A stretch of DNA of 64,000 nucleotides. Source: Pseudemcibacter sp038106445 (GTDB lineage Bacteria > Pseudomonadota > Alphaproteobacteria > Sphingomonadales > Emcibacteraceae). Below the pieces are notes generated by a model. It was not told where the DNA came from. It made no database searches and saw nothing but the letters and a program-made list of their open reading frames with translations. Below are positions 44,205-52,906 of the stretch, piece after piece. Both the position numbers and the translations under genes were made by a program. Numbering within the stretch: the stretch's first letter is position 1; the number at the start of each line of letters is the position of its first letter. The stretch spans positions 150,983 to 214,982 of the forward strand of contig JAYODU010000004.1 of NCBI GenBank assembly GCA_038106445.1, written 5' to 3'.

Positions 44205-44947
44205 ACACCCTTAATCGTTTTAAACTTACTATCGAATATGATGGCACCGATTACCGTGGATGGCAGCATCAGGATAATGCTCCAAGCATTCAGGAAGAAC
44301 TTGAAAAAGCCGCCTATAATTTCTGTCAGACATCATGTCGTTTCCATGCGGCGGGGCGCACCGATGCCGGCGTTCATGCAAAAGGAATGGTCGCCCATGT
44401 GGATATTCCCCGTGATGTTGAAGCATACAAAGTCATGGATGCACTGAATTACTATTTGAAAGAGGTTCCAATTTCGATTTTGGCCTCAGAAAAAGTAAGC
44501 AATGAATTTCACGCACGCTTCTCCGCAAAAAAACGCTACTATCGTTACCATATTATCAACAGGCGCGCGAAACTGAGCCTTCAAAAAGGAAAAGCCTGGC
44601 AGATCAAGGAAGAACTGGATGCGGGCGCAATGCATGACGCCGCACAGGTTCTGATCGGCAAGCATGACTTTACCACATTCCGCAGCGTACAGTGCCAGTC
44701 AAATTCACCCGTCAAAACACTTGAAAAACTATCCGTTTCAAGAGACGGCGAAAACATTTTTGTGGATACATCCGCCATTTCCTATCTGCACCATCAGGTG
44801 CGCTCTATGGTGGGATGCCTTTATTATGTCGGATGTGATAAATGGACAAAGGCGGATTTAAAAAACGCGCTCGAAGCAGCCGATCGAAATGCCCTTGGCT
44901 TTAATGCCCCACCAGACGGGTTATATTTTATGCGGGTGGATTACTAG
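44201..44947 (+). CDS. truA: tRNA pseudouridine synthase TruA
   Basis: Forms pseudouridine at positions 38-40 of tRNA anticodon stems. The product has 248 residues. N-terminal RFKLTIEYDGTDYRGWQ, the catalytic aspartate in AAGRTDAGVHAKGM and the C-terminal SYLHHQVRSMVG are all present. It is last gene of def-fmt-truA. Its 3' end overlaps the convergent membrane-protein gene by about 20 bases, with no terminator between them. Confidence 0.97.
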   Translation: MNTLNRFKLTIEYDGTDYRGWQHQDNAPSIQEELEKAAYNFCQTSCRFHAAGRTDAGVHAKGMVAHVDIPRDVEAYKVMDALNYYLKEVPISILASEKVSNEFHARFSAKKRYYRYHIINRRAKLSLQKGKAWQIKEELDAGAMHDAAQVLIGKHDFTTFRSVQCQSNSPVKTLEKLSVSRDGENIFVDTSAISYLHHQVRSMVGCLYYVGCDKWTKADLKNALEAADRNALGFNAPPDGLYFMRVDY

Positions 44948-45551
44948 CGACTTCGCTTACATAGGCAAATGTCTCAGGATCGAGAAATCTCAATAAAAAT
45001 GCACGGTATGTATAAACAAAAACAACTTCAAAAATTAACACACCAAAAGCTAAACCTCCGCTTATGCGAAGTGATTTTTTGAACATAAACCAGCCAACAT
45101 AGCCCCCAAGATAAATTCTTATTGCAATAATCACAGGTGCTACCATAGTGGAGGTGGGAATCATTGTGATCAGCAGTAGTGTAAGAATTTCAATAATATT
45201 AAATGCCACAACAGAAAGCCAGTTGTAAGCAATTACCATTGACGCATAATGCTCATCAATTTTCATAAATTTAGTAAAATGATACATAACAAAAGCAGTT
45301 AGTGGTAAAGCCGTAATGTAATATATTGCACTGGAGAATAATGGCTGTGGGACTTCTGCACCTTGCGTATAAAAAATATTCAATACAAAAACCGGAATGA
45401 TCAGCGCAATTGCCCAGAAGCTTTTCCAGAAACCGTCTGATGTAAGATCAAAATATTCCATTGCACGGGGATTGATCTGCACCAATTTCCATGCGGCCGA
45501 TAAAGAATATATAATATAATTCGGCAGGGATATTTGCTTTTCATCGGACAT
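44928..45551 (-). CDS. Yip1-like multi-pass membrane protein
   Basis: 207-residue inner-membrane protein with about five hydrophobic helices: FWKSFWAIALIIPVFVLNIF, SAIYYITALPLTAFVMYHF, VIAYNWLSVVAFNIIEILTL, VIIAIRIYLGGYVGWFMF and LAFGVLIFEVVFVYTY. Layout and the YNWLS segment recall Yip1/YIPF-like bacterial families of unknown function. It lies one base after dapE on the same strand, so it is probably co-transcribed with the dap genes. Function not known. Confidence 0.7.
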   Translation of the reverse strand: MSDEKQISLPNYIIYSLSAAWKLVQINPRAMEYFDLTSDGFWKSFWAIALIIPVFVLNIFYTQGAEVPQPLFSSAIYYITALPLTAFVMYHFTKFMKIDEHYASMVIAYNWLSVVAFNIIEILTLLLITMIPTSTMVAPVIIAIRIYLGGYVGWFMFKKSLRISGGLAFGVLIFEVVFVYTYRAFLLRFLDPETFAYVSEVASNPPA

Positions 45552-45552
45552 G

Positions 45553-46692
45553 TTATTCTTTGACCTTGAAATATTCTTTCAGCATCTGGCTGTAAATATC
45601 CCTTAGTAACAAAAGATCATCTACTGCCACACATTCATTAACCTTGTGAATTGTTTTATTAATAAGACCAAATTCGGCAACGGGACAGTAATTTTTTATA
45701 AATCTTGCGTCCGATGTGCCACCCGATGTGCTAAGTTCGACGTTACGGCCCGTTATCTTTTTCACTGATTTTCGTATCAGTTCTGTAAATGGCCCTTGTT
45801 CCGTAAGAAATGCATCACCCGAAAGATTAACATTCAGCGTATAATCGCCACCGGCGCTTTTACATATATCCGTTATCCAGTTAATAAGTCCGTCTGCCGT
45901 ATGTTCATTATTAAAGCGAATATTGAATTTTGCGCTGGCATCCATCGGAATGACATTGCTGGTCTTATTACCAACATCAATGGTGACGATTTCAAGGTTG
46001 CTTGGCTCGAAATGACTGTTACCATAATCCAATTCGGCGCGCACAAGTTTATCAAGAATTTTGATCAGCCTTGGTATCGGATTATCCGCCAGATGCGGGT
46101 ATGCCACATGCCCCTGCGTACCATGGACGGTAAGTTCACCATTAAGACTGCCACGGCGACCGATTTTTGCCATATCACCGATTTCATCTACATTGGTAGG
46201 CTCCCCCACAATACAAACATCGGGAATTTCATTTTTATTCTTAAGCCATTCAAGCATTTTAACAGTCCCATTTATTGCCGGGCCTTCCTCATCCCCGGTT
46301 ATCAACAGGCTTATTGACCCTCTAAAATCGCCAAGTGAAGACACCGCCGCCACAAAGGCCGCAATGCCACCCTTCATATCGCTGGTACCGCGGCCATAAA
46401 TTATGCCCTCGTCTATTTCCGCTTTAAACGGCGGAAAATCCCAATCTGCCGCATCACCTGCAGGCACAACGTCCGTGTGTCCCGCATAACAGAAATGGGG
46501 TGCTTCACTTCCCAGACGCGCATATAGATTATCCACATCTGCCGTGCCCCGCTCACTGAATGGAAGGCGGGTACATTTGAATCCCAATCCTTCAAGTTCT
46601 TTTTGAAGTATATCGTGCGCACCTGCATTTTTCGGTGTAACACTCTGGCAGCGAACCAGCTTTTGCGTCAGTTCTACCGGGTCAGTTATCAT
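45553..46692 (-). CDS. dapE: Succinyl-diaminopimelate desuccinylase DapE
   Basis: Di-zinc M20 hydrolase producing LL-diaminopimelate in the succinylase branch of lysine and peptidoglycan precursor synthesis. The product has 379 residues. Metal ligands are in CYAGHTDVVPAGD, GRGTSDMKGGIAAF and TGDEEGPAINGT. The lid domain has GRRGSLNGELTVHGTQGHVAYPH, and TSGGTSDARF is typical of DapE. It lies 15 bases after dapD. It feeds the meso-diaminopimelate used by MurE in this window. Confidence 0.96.
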   Translation of the reverse strand: MITDPVELTQKLVRCQSVTPKNAGAHDILQKELEGLGFKCTRLPFSERGTADVDNLYARLGSEAPHFCYAGHTDVVPAGDAADWDFPPFKAEIDEGIIYGRGTSDMKGGIAAFVAAVSSLGDFRGSISLLITGDEEGPAINGTVKMLEWLKNKNEIPDVCIVGEPTNVDEIGDMAKIGRRGSLNGELTVHGTQGHVAYPHLADNPIPRLIKILDKLVRAELDYGNSHFEPSNLEIVTIDVGNKTSNVIPMDASAKFNIRFNNEHTADGLINWITDICKSAGGDYTLNVNLSGDAFLTEQGPFTELIRKSVKKITGRNVELSTSGGTSDARFIKNYCPVAEFGLINKTIHKVNECVAVDDLLLLRDIYSQMLKEYFKVKE

Positions 46693-46707
46693 TTTCTTTC
46701 TCTATCG

Positions 46708-47553
46708 CTAATCACGCAGAAGATCATTGATTGATGTTTTGGAACGTGTTCGTTCATCAACCCGCTTAACGATGATCGCCGCATATAAATTTGGCCCGGG
46801 TGTTCCGTCCGCCATTGGCTTACCCGGAAGTGTACCAGGCACCACAACACTATAAGCAGGCACACGACCCATAAATATTTCACCACTTTCCCGGTCAACG
46901 ATTTTTGTCGACGCACCAATAAAAACACCCATACTCAGCACGGCACCTTCTTCAACAACCACTCCTTCGGCAACTTCCGATCTGGCACCAATGAAACAAT
47001 TATCTTCAATAATAACAGGGCCCGCCTGAAGCGGTTCAAGCACCCCGCCAATACCGACACCACCTGAAATATGAACATTCTTACCGATTTGCGCACATGA
47101 TCCAACAGTGGCCCACGTATCAATCATTGACCCTTTGTCCACATAGGCCCCCAAATTCACAAAAGACGGCATCAAAACAACATTTGGCGCGATGTAAGCG
47201 GAATGGCGCACGATCGCCGATGGCACGGCTCTAAACCCTGCTTCATCAAACCTGCTTTGATTCCAGCCTTCAAATTTTGACGGAACCTTGTCATACCAGC
47301 TGCTGTCTTTACCGGGTCCACCCGGAATTTTTACCATGCCATTTAGACGAAAGGATAAAAGCACAGCCTTTTTTAGCCATTGATGTACTTCCCAGCCATT
47401 TTCACGTTTCGAAGCTACCCGGACTTTTCCGCTATCAAGCATATTCAGCGCAGTTTGAACCGCATCTCTGATTTCACCGGAAGTCTTTGTGTTCAGCGTA
47501 TCTCTTACTTCCCATGCCTGATCTATGATTTCCATCAATGCCTGATCTTGCAT
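46708..47553 (-). CDS. dapD: Tetrahydrodipicolinate N-succinyltransferase DapD
   Basis: Left-handed beta-helix acyltransferase that succinylates tetrahydrodipicolinate. The product has 281 residues. The hexapeptide repeats begin at about residue 110 (VRHSAYIAPNVVLMPSFVNL), with GAYVDKGSMIDTWATVGSCA and GGVGIGGVLEPLQAGPVIIE as family signatures. It precedes dapE by 15 bases. A 67-base gap separates it from the upstream HAD gene. Confidence 0.97.
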   Translation of the reverse strand: MQDQALMEIIDQAWEVRDTLNTKTSGEIRDAVQTALNMLDSGKVRVASKRENGWEVHQWLKKAVLLSFRLNGMVKIPGGPGKDSSWYDKVPSKFEGWNQSRFDEAGFRAVPSAIVRHSAYIAPNVVLMPSFVNLGAYVDKGSMIDTWATVGSCAQIGKNVHISGGVGIGGVLEPLQAGPVIIEDNCFIGARSEVAEGVVVEEGAVLSMGVFIGASTKIVDRESGEIFMGRVPAYSVVVPGTLPGKPMADGTPGPNLYAAIIVKRVDERTRSKTSINDLLRD

Positions 47554-47620
47554 ATTTCATTCCTTTTAAACTTAAATTTATTGAGCAGACCATATCGTCT
47601 AAAAGTAGTCTGTCAAGCGA

Positions 47621-48310
47621 TTATAAATTCTGTGTAAGGTAGCCTAACCAGCCTGATAAATCAGTCGTAATATGATCGATCTTTTCATGATCCAGTCCTT
47701 TTGTTGACCAGTCTGTTTCTGTCCTGACCCATACGGTCCTCATGCCCAGTTCTGATGCCGGATTAAGATTACATGCAATATCTTCAAACATTATGGCGTG
47801 ATTGGGGTCAATTTGAAACTTTTCAATCATTTTATGATAACTTCTGATATCCGGTTTGGGATTGAAATCCGCATCGTGAATATCAAAGAAATCCTTAAAA
47901 CATCCATTAAGACCTATCTGATCCAACACGTTCATGGCGTAATCTGTTGATGCATTTGTATAAATAAACTTTTCCCCCGGCAGTTTATTAATAGATTTTC
48001 TTAATTCCGGATCTTTATTTAATCCGGAAAAATCAACATTATGAACGAAATCCAAATAGCCGTATGGATCAATATTATGTTCGCTCATCAACCCACGCAG
48101 TGTCGTTCCATGATGGGTGAAATATTGCTTTTGCCTTTTTTTTGCTTCTTCATAGGAAACATCAAATTTTTCCTGAATATAAAGCCCCATTTTATGATCC
48201 ACTTGACTAAACAGATTTACTTCGTGCGGGTACAAAGTGTTATCAAGGTCGAAAACCCAGTATTTATAATCGTATGGATCTATTTCTTTTTCAGTAGTTT
48301 TATCAAGCAT
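47621..48310 (-). CDS. HAD-family pyrimidine 5'-nucleotidase
   Basis: 229-residue HAD hydrolase of the Sdt1/pyrimidine 5'-nucleotidase group common next to dapD in alphaproteobacteria. Motif I is VFDLDNTLYPHEVNLF, with the nucleophilic Asp in DLDNT. Motif II is YTNAS, motif III includes FNPKPDIRSY (Lys), and motif IV is MFEDIACNL. It dephosphorylates small phosphorylated metabolites; the exact substrate is not shown by sequence. It likely heads the HAD-dapD-dapE transcript. Confidence 0.88.
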   Translation of the reverse strand: MLDKTTEKEIDPYDYKYWVFDLDNTLYPHEVNLFSQVDHKMGLYIQEKFDVSYEEAKKRQKQYFTHHGTTLRGLMSEHNIDPYGYLDFVHNVDFSGLNKDPELRKSINKLPGEKFIYTNASTDYAMNVLDQIGLNGCFKDFFDIHDADFNPKPDIRSYHKMIEKFQIDPNHAIMFEDIACNLNPASELGMRTVWVRTETDWSTKGLDHEKIDHITTDLSGWLGYLTQNL

Positions 48311-48422
48311 GGAACGGCCAATTTATTAGATGTGTAAACCAAATATTAATACTAAATCACTACATTCATTTCTATTAGATTTTTAGAAAGTATTAGTAAC
48401 ATTTTTTACCAATTTGGGCACC

Positions 48423-49262
48423 ATGGACAGTAATATTGCACGCATTCTCACAAATACCCCAGATGCTGGTCATAAATCAGTATCAACGCCTTCAGACGAT
48501 AAAATTTTGTTATCTGCCGATCTTAAAGAAATTATCGCGGCTACAACTGTCACCGGTGCCCTTGAAGCAATAGCCAAAATAAGCCAGCTTAGCGGCGATG
48601 TATGCGAAGCCATAGCATCAACCCTTGAAATTCCTGCTGTTGCTAAACTTCTTGCCAATGAAAATGCGCAGATCCGTGAAGAAACATTAGATAGCATTAT
48701 TACTTAAGCACAGGAAAGCCACATTGAAGTCTGGCATGAACCACTTGTTAAACGACCTAACCTTTCCATGCGTGCGATGAAGCGTATTGCTACTTTTGTA
48801 GCATCATCCCTTGTCGATACTATGATATCGCTTAATCATCTTGAACCTGAGCAGGGAGAAGAACTGCTTAGACGCGTAAGAGACAGGATAAGTGAACGCG
48901 AGCCGGAAATAAACGATGACAGAACCATCGCAGAACAAGCGGCAGATCTCTATAATCGCGGGATTATTGATGATGAATTTATCCAGAACGCTATTAAAAA
49001 CAAACAACGGGCACTTGTTATTCATTCATTAGCGCTGCTATCTGACATTCCCGAGAAATCAGTGAAAACCATACTGAGCAAGAAAAAAGGATCACTTGTG
49101 GTTGCACTTGCCTGGAAGGCAGATTTAAGTATGCGAACAGCGCTTCAAATGCAAAATGATGTAGCACATGTAGCTAAACCTGATTTTGTCAATACTAAGA
49201 ACGGTATCGATTATCCAATGAGCGCGGATCAGATGGAATATGAAATAGCACTTTATGAGTAA
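48423..49262 (+). pseudogene. DUF2336-domain protein interrupted by in-frame TAA
   Basis: From the ATG at 48423 the frame encodes a helical-repeat protein (LSADLKEIIAATTVTGALEA, then AIASTLEIPAVAKLLANENA). It meets TAA at 48705-48707 right after REETLDSIIT. The same frame continues AQESHIEVWHEPLVKRPNLS, RAMKRIATFVASSLVDTMI and so on to 49262 with no other stop. The two halves join into the continuous DUF2336 pattern (ALVxT..LLxNxxAxI...I...PLVxRPxL), so the TAA replaces a sense codon, most simply CAA, GAA or AAA. The N-terminal portion is also shorter than usual for the family. An ATG at 48768 could restart but lacks a ribosome-binding site. DUF2336 function is unknown. Confidence 0.8.
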
Positions 49263-49296
49263 CCAAAATTACCAGCAACTTCTTTTTTAAAGTCGC

Positions 49297-50271
49297 TTAA
49301 AACCATCTGAATTTTTTGAATATATAAATTTGCACAGCTACAACCCCGGCAAGCAAAATACAGAATATCCAGAACGCTTCCATATTATCCGCACCCGGAA
49401 TACCCCCAACATTTATACCAAGCAGTCCTGTCAGAAATCCAAGCGGCAGGAAAATAGCAGCAATGACAGATAATATGTACATATTCTTATTAAGTCTGTC
49501 AGAGAGTATATTCGCAAGCTCATCTTTAACAATTTGTGCACGCTCCCTGATGGCATCCAGATCTTCGACATATCTTAGAACCCGGTCATAATTTTCCTGT
49601 AAATGCCTTTTGGATGCTGAATTCAGCCAGGGAAGTTCTGAACTTCGCAAATGCCCGATAGTATCTTTCTGTGGTGCCATATAACGTCTAAGAATTATTG
49701 TCTTTTTCCTGATATCGATAATACTTTCCCTTAATGACTGATCGGCATTTTCGAGTATTTTTTGCTCAACCGCATCTGTCCTGTCATCAAGCCCTAAAAT
49801 TACCGGCTCAATACGTTCAAATAATCTTGAAATTAGCATCGTTATAAACTCACCAGCGTTACTAGGGCCTTTACCGGTTTCAATCCTGTCACACATATCA
49901 ATCACAGCCTTTAACTGTCGGCGTTGCACACTTATAATCCGGTGTTTATCAATCCAGAGACGAATAGAAACCATATCTTCCGGGGATGCATTTTCATTCA
50001 GGTTAACACCCCTGAGTATTATAATAGCCCCATCCCCAATTTCAGTTACACGCGGTCTGGTTTCTTCTGCCAGAAGTGCTTCAACAACAAACGGATCAAG
50101 ATAGGAAAGCTCATTTTCCAGCCATTCCCGCGAGGCACTTTTATTTGCATTCAGATGAACCCAGGCAAGTTGATCCTGTTTCAGCTTCTTGCTGGCCAAT
50201 TTTACATCATCTATCGGTACACCACCGCCTTTACCATCAAACTCAAATGCATGTATAAGCGGTGAACTCAT
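49297..50271 (-). CDS. zntB: CorA-superfamily zinc transporter ZntB
   Basis: Pentameric inner-membrane metal channel/transporter. The product has 324 residues. A large cytoplasmic alpha/beta domain is followed by a long helix and two C-terminal membrane segments (about 262-282 and 293-313). The pore motif is GINVGGIPGADN, where CorA has GMN; GIN with GGIPG is the ZntB form. It overlaps the upstream mscS-type gene by 4 bases. A CorA magnesium role is less likely. Confidence 0.88.
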   Translation of the reverse strand: MSSPLIHAFEFDGKGGGVPIDDVKLASKKLKQDQLAWVHLNANKSASREWLENELSYLDPFVVEALLAEETRPRVTEIGDGAIIILRGVNLNENASPEDMVSIRLWIDKHRIISVQRRQLKAVIDMCDRIETGKGPSNAGEFITMLISRLFERIEPVILGLDDRTDAVEQKILENADQSLRESIIDIRKKTIILRRYMAPQKDTIGHLRSSELPWLNSASKRHLQENYDRVLRYVEDLDAIRERAQIVKDELANILSDRLNKNMYILSVIAAIFLPLGFLTGLLGINVGGIPGADNMEAFWIFCILLAGVVAVQIYIFKKFRWF

Positions 50272-51221
50272 TTCAAATCACCAATATTTTTTATATGCAC
50301 ATCTCTTTGCGGGAATGGTATTTGAATATTGTTCGCTTCAAATTTGTCCCAGATCGCGAAAAGCACATCGCTTTTTGGCTTTTTTCGCCCCTCGCTAATA
50401 TTGTCGACCCAAAAATATAAAGTAAACATTACTGCACTTTCGCCATATTCCTCAAGGAAGCAATCTGCCTGCTGTTTTTTACTACATTTCGGATGCTCTA
50501 AGGCCGCCTCCAATATCAAGTCATGGGCTTTTTTAATATCGCAGCCATAAGAAACTCCAACACTTATGTCAATACGGCCAAGTGTATTTGTATAGGTCCA
50601 GTTTGTTATTCTGTTTGTTATAAAATCTTCGTTCGGAACCATGATTTCCCGATTTTCGAATGTTTCGATAAGTGTATACCTCGCACCGGTATGCCTGACA
50701 AAACCAGACGTTCCATCTTCAAGTTCGATAAGATCATCCTCAACTATTGTTTTTTCAAATAACAGAATAATCCCGCTTATAAAGTTGGACGCAATCTTCT
50801 GAAGACCTATACCAACACCTATACCGATCGCGCCGCTGAAAATGGCAAGTCCGGTAAGATCAATTTCCAGCAAGTCAAGAGCGACAAGAAAAGCAACAAA
50901 ATATATAAGTATTTGTAATGCTTTTATCATTAGCGCTTTGTTGCTTGCTTTTATATTCTGAATTTCTTTAAGGCGGGCCTCGCCAAAATCAGCCGTAATT
51001 GCAGCAAGCCAGAATAACAAAATGATAATAACAGCAGCCTTTACGATCATATATATAGTGAACCGCGTTTCACCAACCTGAAAAGAGGCCGCATCTGAAC
51101 TCAAAAACTGCTGAACCGGTATCAAATAACCAAGAAAACCCAAAACAAGAAAACCGACAACCACCAAAACAACTAACATTTTGGCAATCCATGTTTTTGG
51201 CTTCAATAAAGACTTCCACAT
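50268..51221 (-). CDS. MscS-family mechanosensitive channel
   Basis: 317-residue small-conductance mechanosensitive channel. Three N-terminal membrane helices are seen (about 14-35, 54-74, 92-112). The pore helix is glycine/alanine-rich: GLAIFSGAIGIGVGIGLQ. The beta domain has DLIELEDGTSGFVRHTGARY and NEDFITNRITNWTY, and the C-terminal alpha/beta cage follows. It protects against hypo-osmotic shock by releasing solutes. First gene of a two-gene unit with zntB (ATGA overlap). Confidence 0.9.
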   Translation of the reverse strand: MWKSLLKPKTWIAKMLVVLVVVGFLVLGFLGYLIPVQQFLSSDAASFQVGETRFTIYMIVKAAVIIILLFWLAAITADFGEARLKEIQNIKASNKALMIKALQILIYFVAFLVALDLLEIDLTGLAIFSGAIGIGVGIGLQKIASNFISGIILLFEKTIVEDDLIELEDGTSGFVRHTGARYTLIETFENREIMVPNEDFITNRITNWTYTNTLGRIDISVGVSYGCDIKKAHDLILEAALEHPKCSKKQQADCFLEEYGESAVMFTLYFWVDNISEGRKKPKSDVLFAIWDKFEANNIQIPFPQRDVHIKNIGDLK

Positions 51222-51333
51222 TATATTTAAATCCTGATTAAATATCCGAGCCTGTCATCTATATTACTTTATAGATCAACTTCATGATAGAAAACCAGCA
51301 TATATTAAGGAAGCTCAATTTAAAAATTAAAAT

Positions 51334-52233
51334 CTATTTCTGGATCAGTGTACCGGCACCATGTTCAGTAAATAGTTCAAGCAGTAACGCATGTTCAACC
51401 CGCCCATCAATGATTACCGATGCGCCGACATCCTCATGAATAGCGCGAATGCAGGTCTCCACTTTCGGGATCATCCCACCCTGAATGGTGCCGTCAGCAA
51501 TCAGTGCCGTTGCCTGATCCTCATTCATATCCGCAATCAGATTTTTATCCTTGTCTAAAACGCCAACCACATCGGTAAGAAGAAGCAAACGCTCTGCCTT
51601 GAGCGCACCCGCAATGGCGCCAGCCATCGTATCTGCATTGATGTTATAAGTTTCACCATTCTCACCAAGACCAATAGGTGCAATAACAGGGATCACATCA
51701 GATTTTTCAAAAGTGCGTAAAAAATCGGCATTAACATGCTTGGGATGACCAACAAAACCCAGATCGAGAATTTGTTCAATATGACTGTCCGGATCCTTGC
51801 GCGTTCTTTTGAGGGGTTCGGCAATAACAAGACCACTGTCTTTCCCGGAAAGTCCCACAGCTTTACCACCAATTTTATTAATGGCACCAACAATGGATTT
51901 ATTGATACTACCGGAAAGCACCATTTCTACAACTTCAACAGTCGCTTTATCAGTGACCCGAAGACCATCAACAAATGAACTTTCTATCTTCAGCCGTTCC
52001 AGCATTTTACCAATCTGTGGGCCGCCCCCATGAACCACAATGGGGTTCATCCCTACCTGTTTCATAAGTACAATATCACGGGCAAAATCCTCAGCCAGTG
52101 CTTCATCCACCATGGCATGACCACCATACTTTATGACAAATGACTTACCCGCATGGCGACGCATAAATGGCAGCGCCTCTGTAAGTGTTCGTGCTTTTCT
52201 AAGCAGGGTATCTTTATCAATTTCACCGGCCAT
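51334..52233 (-). CDS. argB: Acetylglutamate kinase ArgB
   Basis: Second step of arginine synthesis, phosphorylating N-acetylglutamate. The product has 299 residues. Motifs are FVIKYGGHAMVD (phosphate-binding lysine), NPIVVHGGGPQIG, GLSGKDSGLV and TDVVGVLDKDKNLI, with GGMIPKVETC near the C-terminus. N-terminal residues LRKARTLTEALPFMRRHAGK form the helix typical of arginine-sensitive hexameric enzymes, so feedback inhibition is expected. It is last in the rpmH...argB block, 9 bases after engB. Confidence 0.96.
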   Translation of the reverse strand: MAGEIDKDTLLRKARTLTEALPFMRRHAGKSFVIKYGGHAMVDEALAEDFARDIVLMKQVGMNPIVVHGGGPQIGKMLERLKIESSFVDGLRVTDKATVEVVEMVLSGSINKSIVGAINKIGGKAVGLSGKDSGLVIAEPLKRTRKDPDSHIEQILDLGFVGHPKHVNADFLRTFEKSDVIPVIAPIGLGENGETYNINADTMAGAIAGALKAERLLLLTDVVGVLDKDKNLIADMNEDQATALIADGTIQGGMIPKVETCIRAIHEDVGASVIIDGRVEHALLLELFTEHGAGTLIQK

Positions 52234-52242
52234 CTTAAGTTC

Positions 52243-52902
52243 CTATACCATTGCAGCAATCTGTGCTCGAAGTTCATCAAGACCATATCCCTTCATTGAA
52301 CTTGTAATCAACACTTTTGGATGAGCCGCGACATTTTTGGCGATATCTTTTTCAGTTTTACGGATTAATTTTTCTTGCTCTCCCAGTTTCACTTTATCTG
52401 ATTTGGTCAGCACAATCTGATAAGAAACGGCCGTTTCATCTAGCATGGTCATAAGTTCACGGTCACTATCCTTAAGACCATGGCGTCCGTCAACCAGAAC
52501 AAATACACGCCGAAGGTTTGGGCGTCCGCGAAGATAATCCCGCATCAGCTTTACCCATTCTTTAACCAGTTTTTTTGAAACTTTGGCATAGCCATAACCG
52601 GGAAGGTCAACCACATATAATCCTTTATCCCGATGCTCTCCAAGAAAAAAGAAATTAAGTTGCTGTGTACGCCCCGGCGTATTTGACGTACGCGCAAGAC
52701 CATTTCGCCCTGTTAGCGCATTAAGCAGACTTGATTTACCCACATTGGAACGTCCCGCAAAAGCAACTTCGACAGCATCCGGGGCTGGAAGCTGCGATAA
52801 AGATGCAGCACCTAGTAAAAATTCACACTTTTCACGAAAAAGTAGGCGACCTTTTTCAAAAAATTCTGCCTGCTCATCAGGTATTTTATCATTATCAGCC
52901 AA
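52243..52902 (-). CDS. engB: Ribosome biogenesis GTPase EngB (YihA/YsxC)
   Basis: Essential GTPase in 50S subunit assembly. The product has 219 residues. G1 is AGRSNVGKSSLLNAL, G2 lies in TSNTPGRTQQLNFF, G3 is VVDLPGYGYAKVSK, G4 is LTKSDKV and G5 is ITSSMKGYG. It lies 4 bases after yidC and 9 before argB. Confidence 0.96.
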   Translation of the reverse strand: MADNDKIPDEQAEFFEKGRLLFREKCEFLLGAASLSQLPAPDAVEVAFAGRSNVGKSSLLNALTGRNGLARTSNTPGRTQQLNFFFLGEHRDKGLYVVDLPGYGYAKVSKKLVKEWVKLMRDYLRGRPNLRRVFVLVDGRHGLKDSDRELMTMLDETAVSYQIVLTKSDKVKLGEQEKLIRKTEKDIAKNVAAHPKVLITSSMKGYGLDELRAQIAAMV

Positions 52903-52906
52903 ATGT

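Noticed and set aside
39494..48707. Reassignment of TAA to an amino acid
   Set aside because: ftsZ, rpmH and other core genes end normally at TAA, so TAA is a working stop in this genome.
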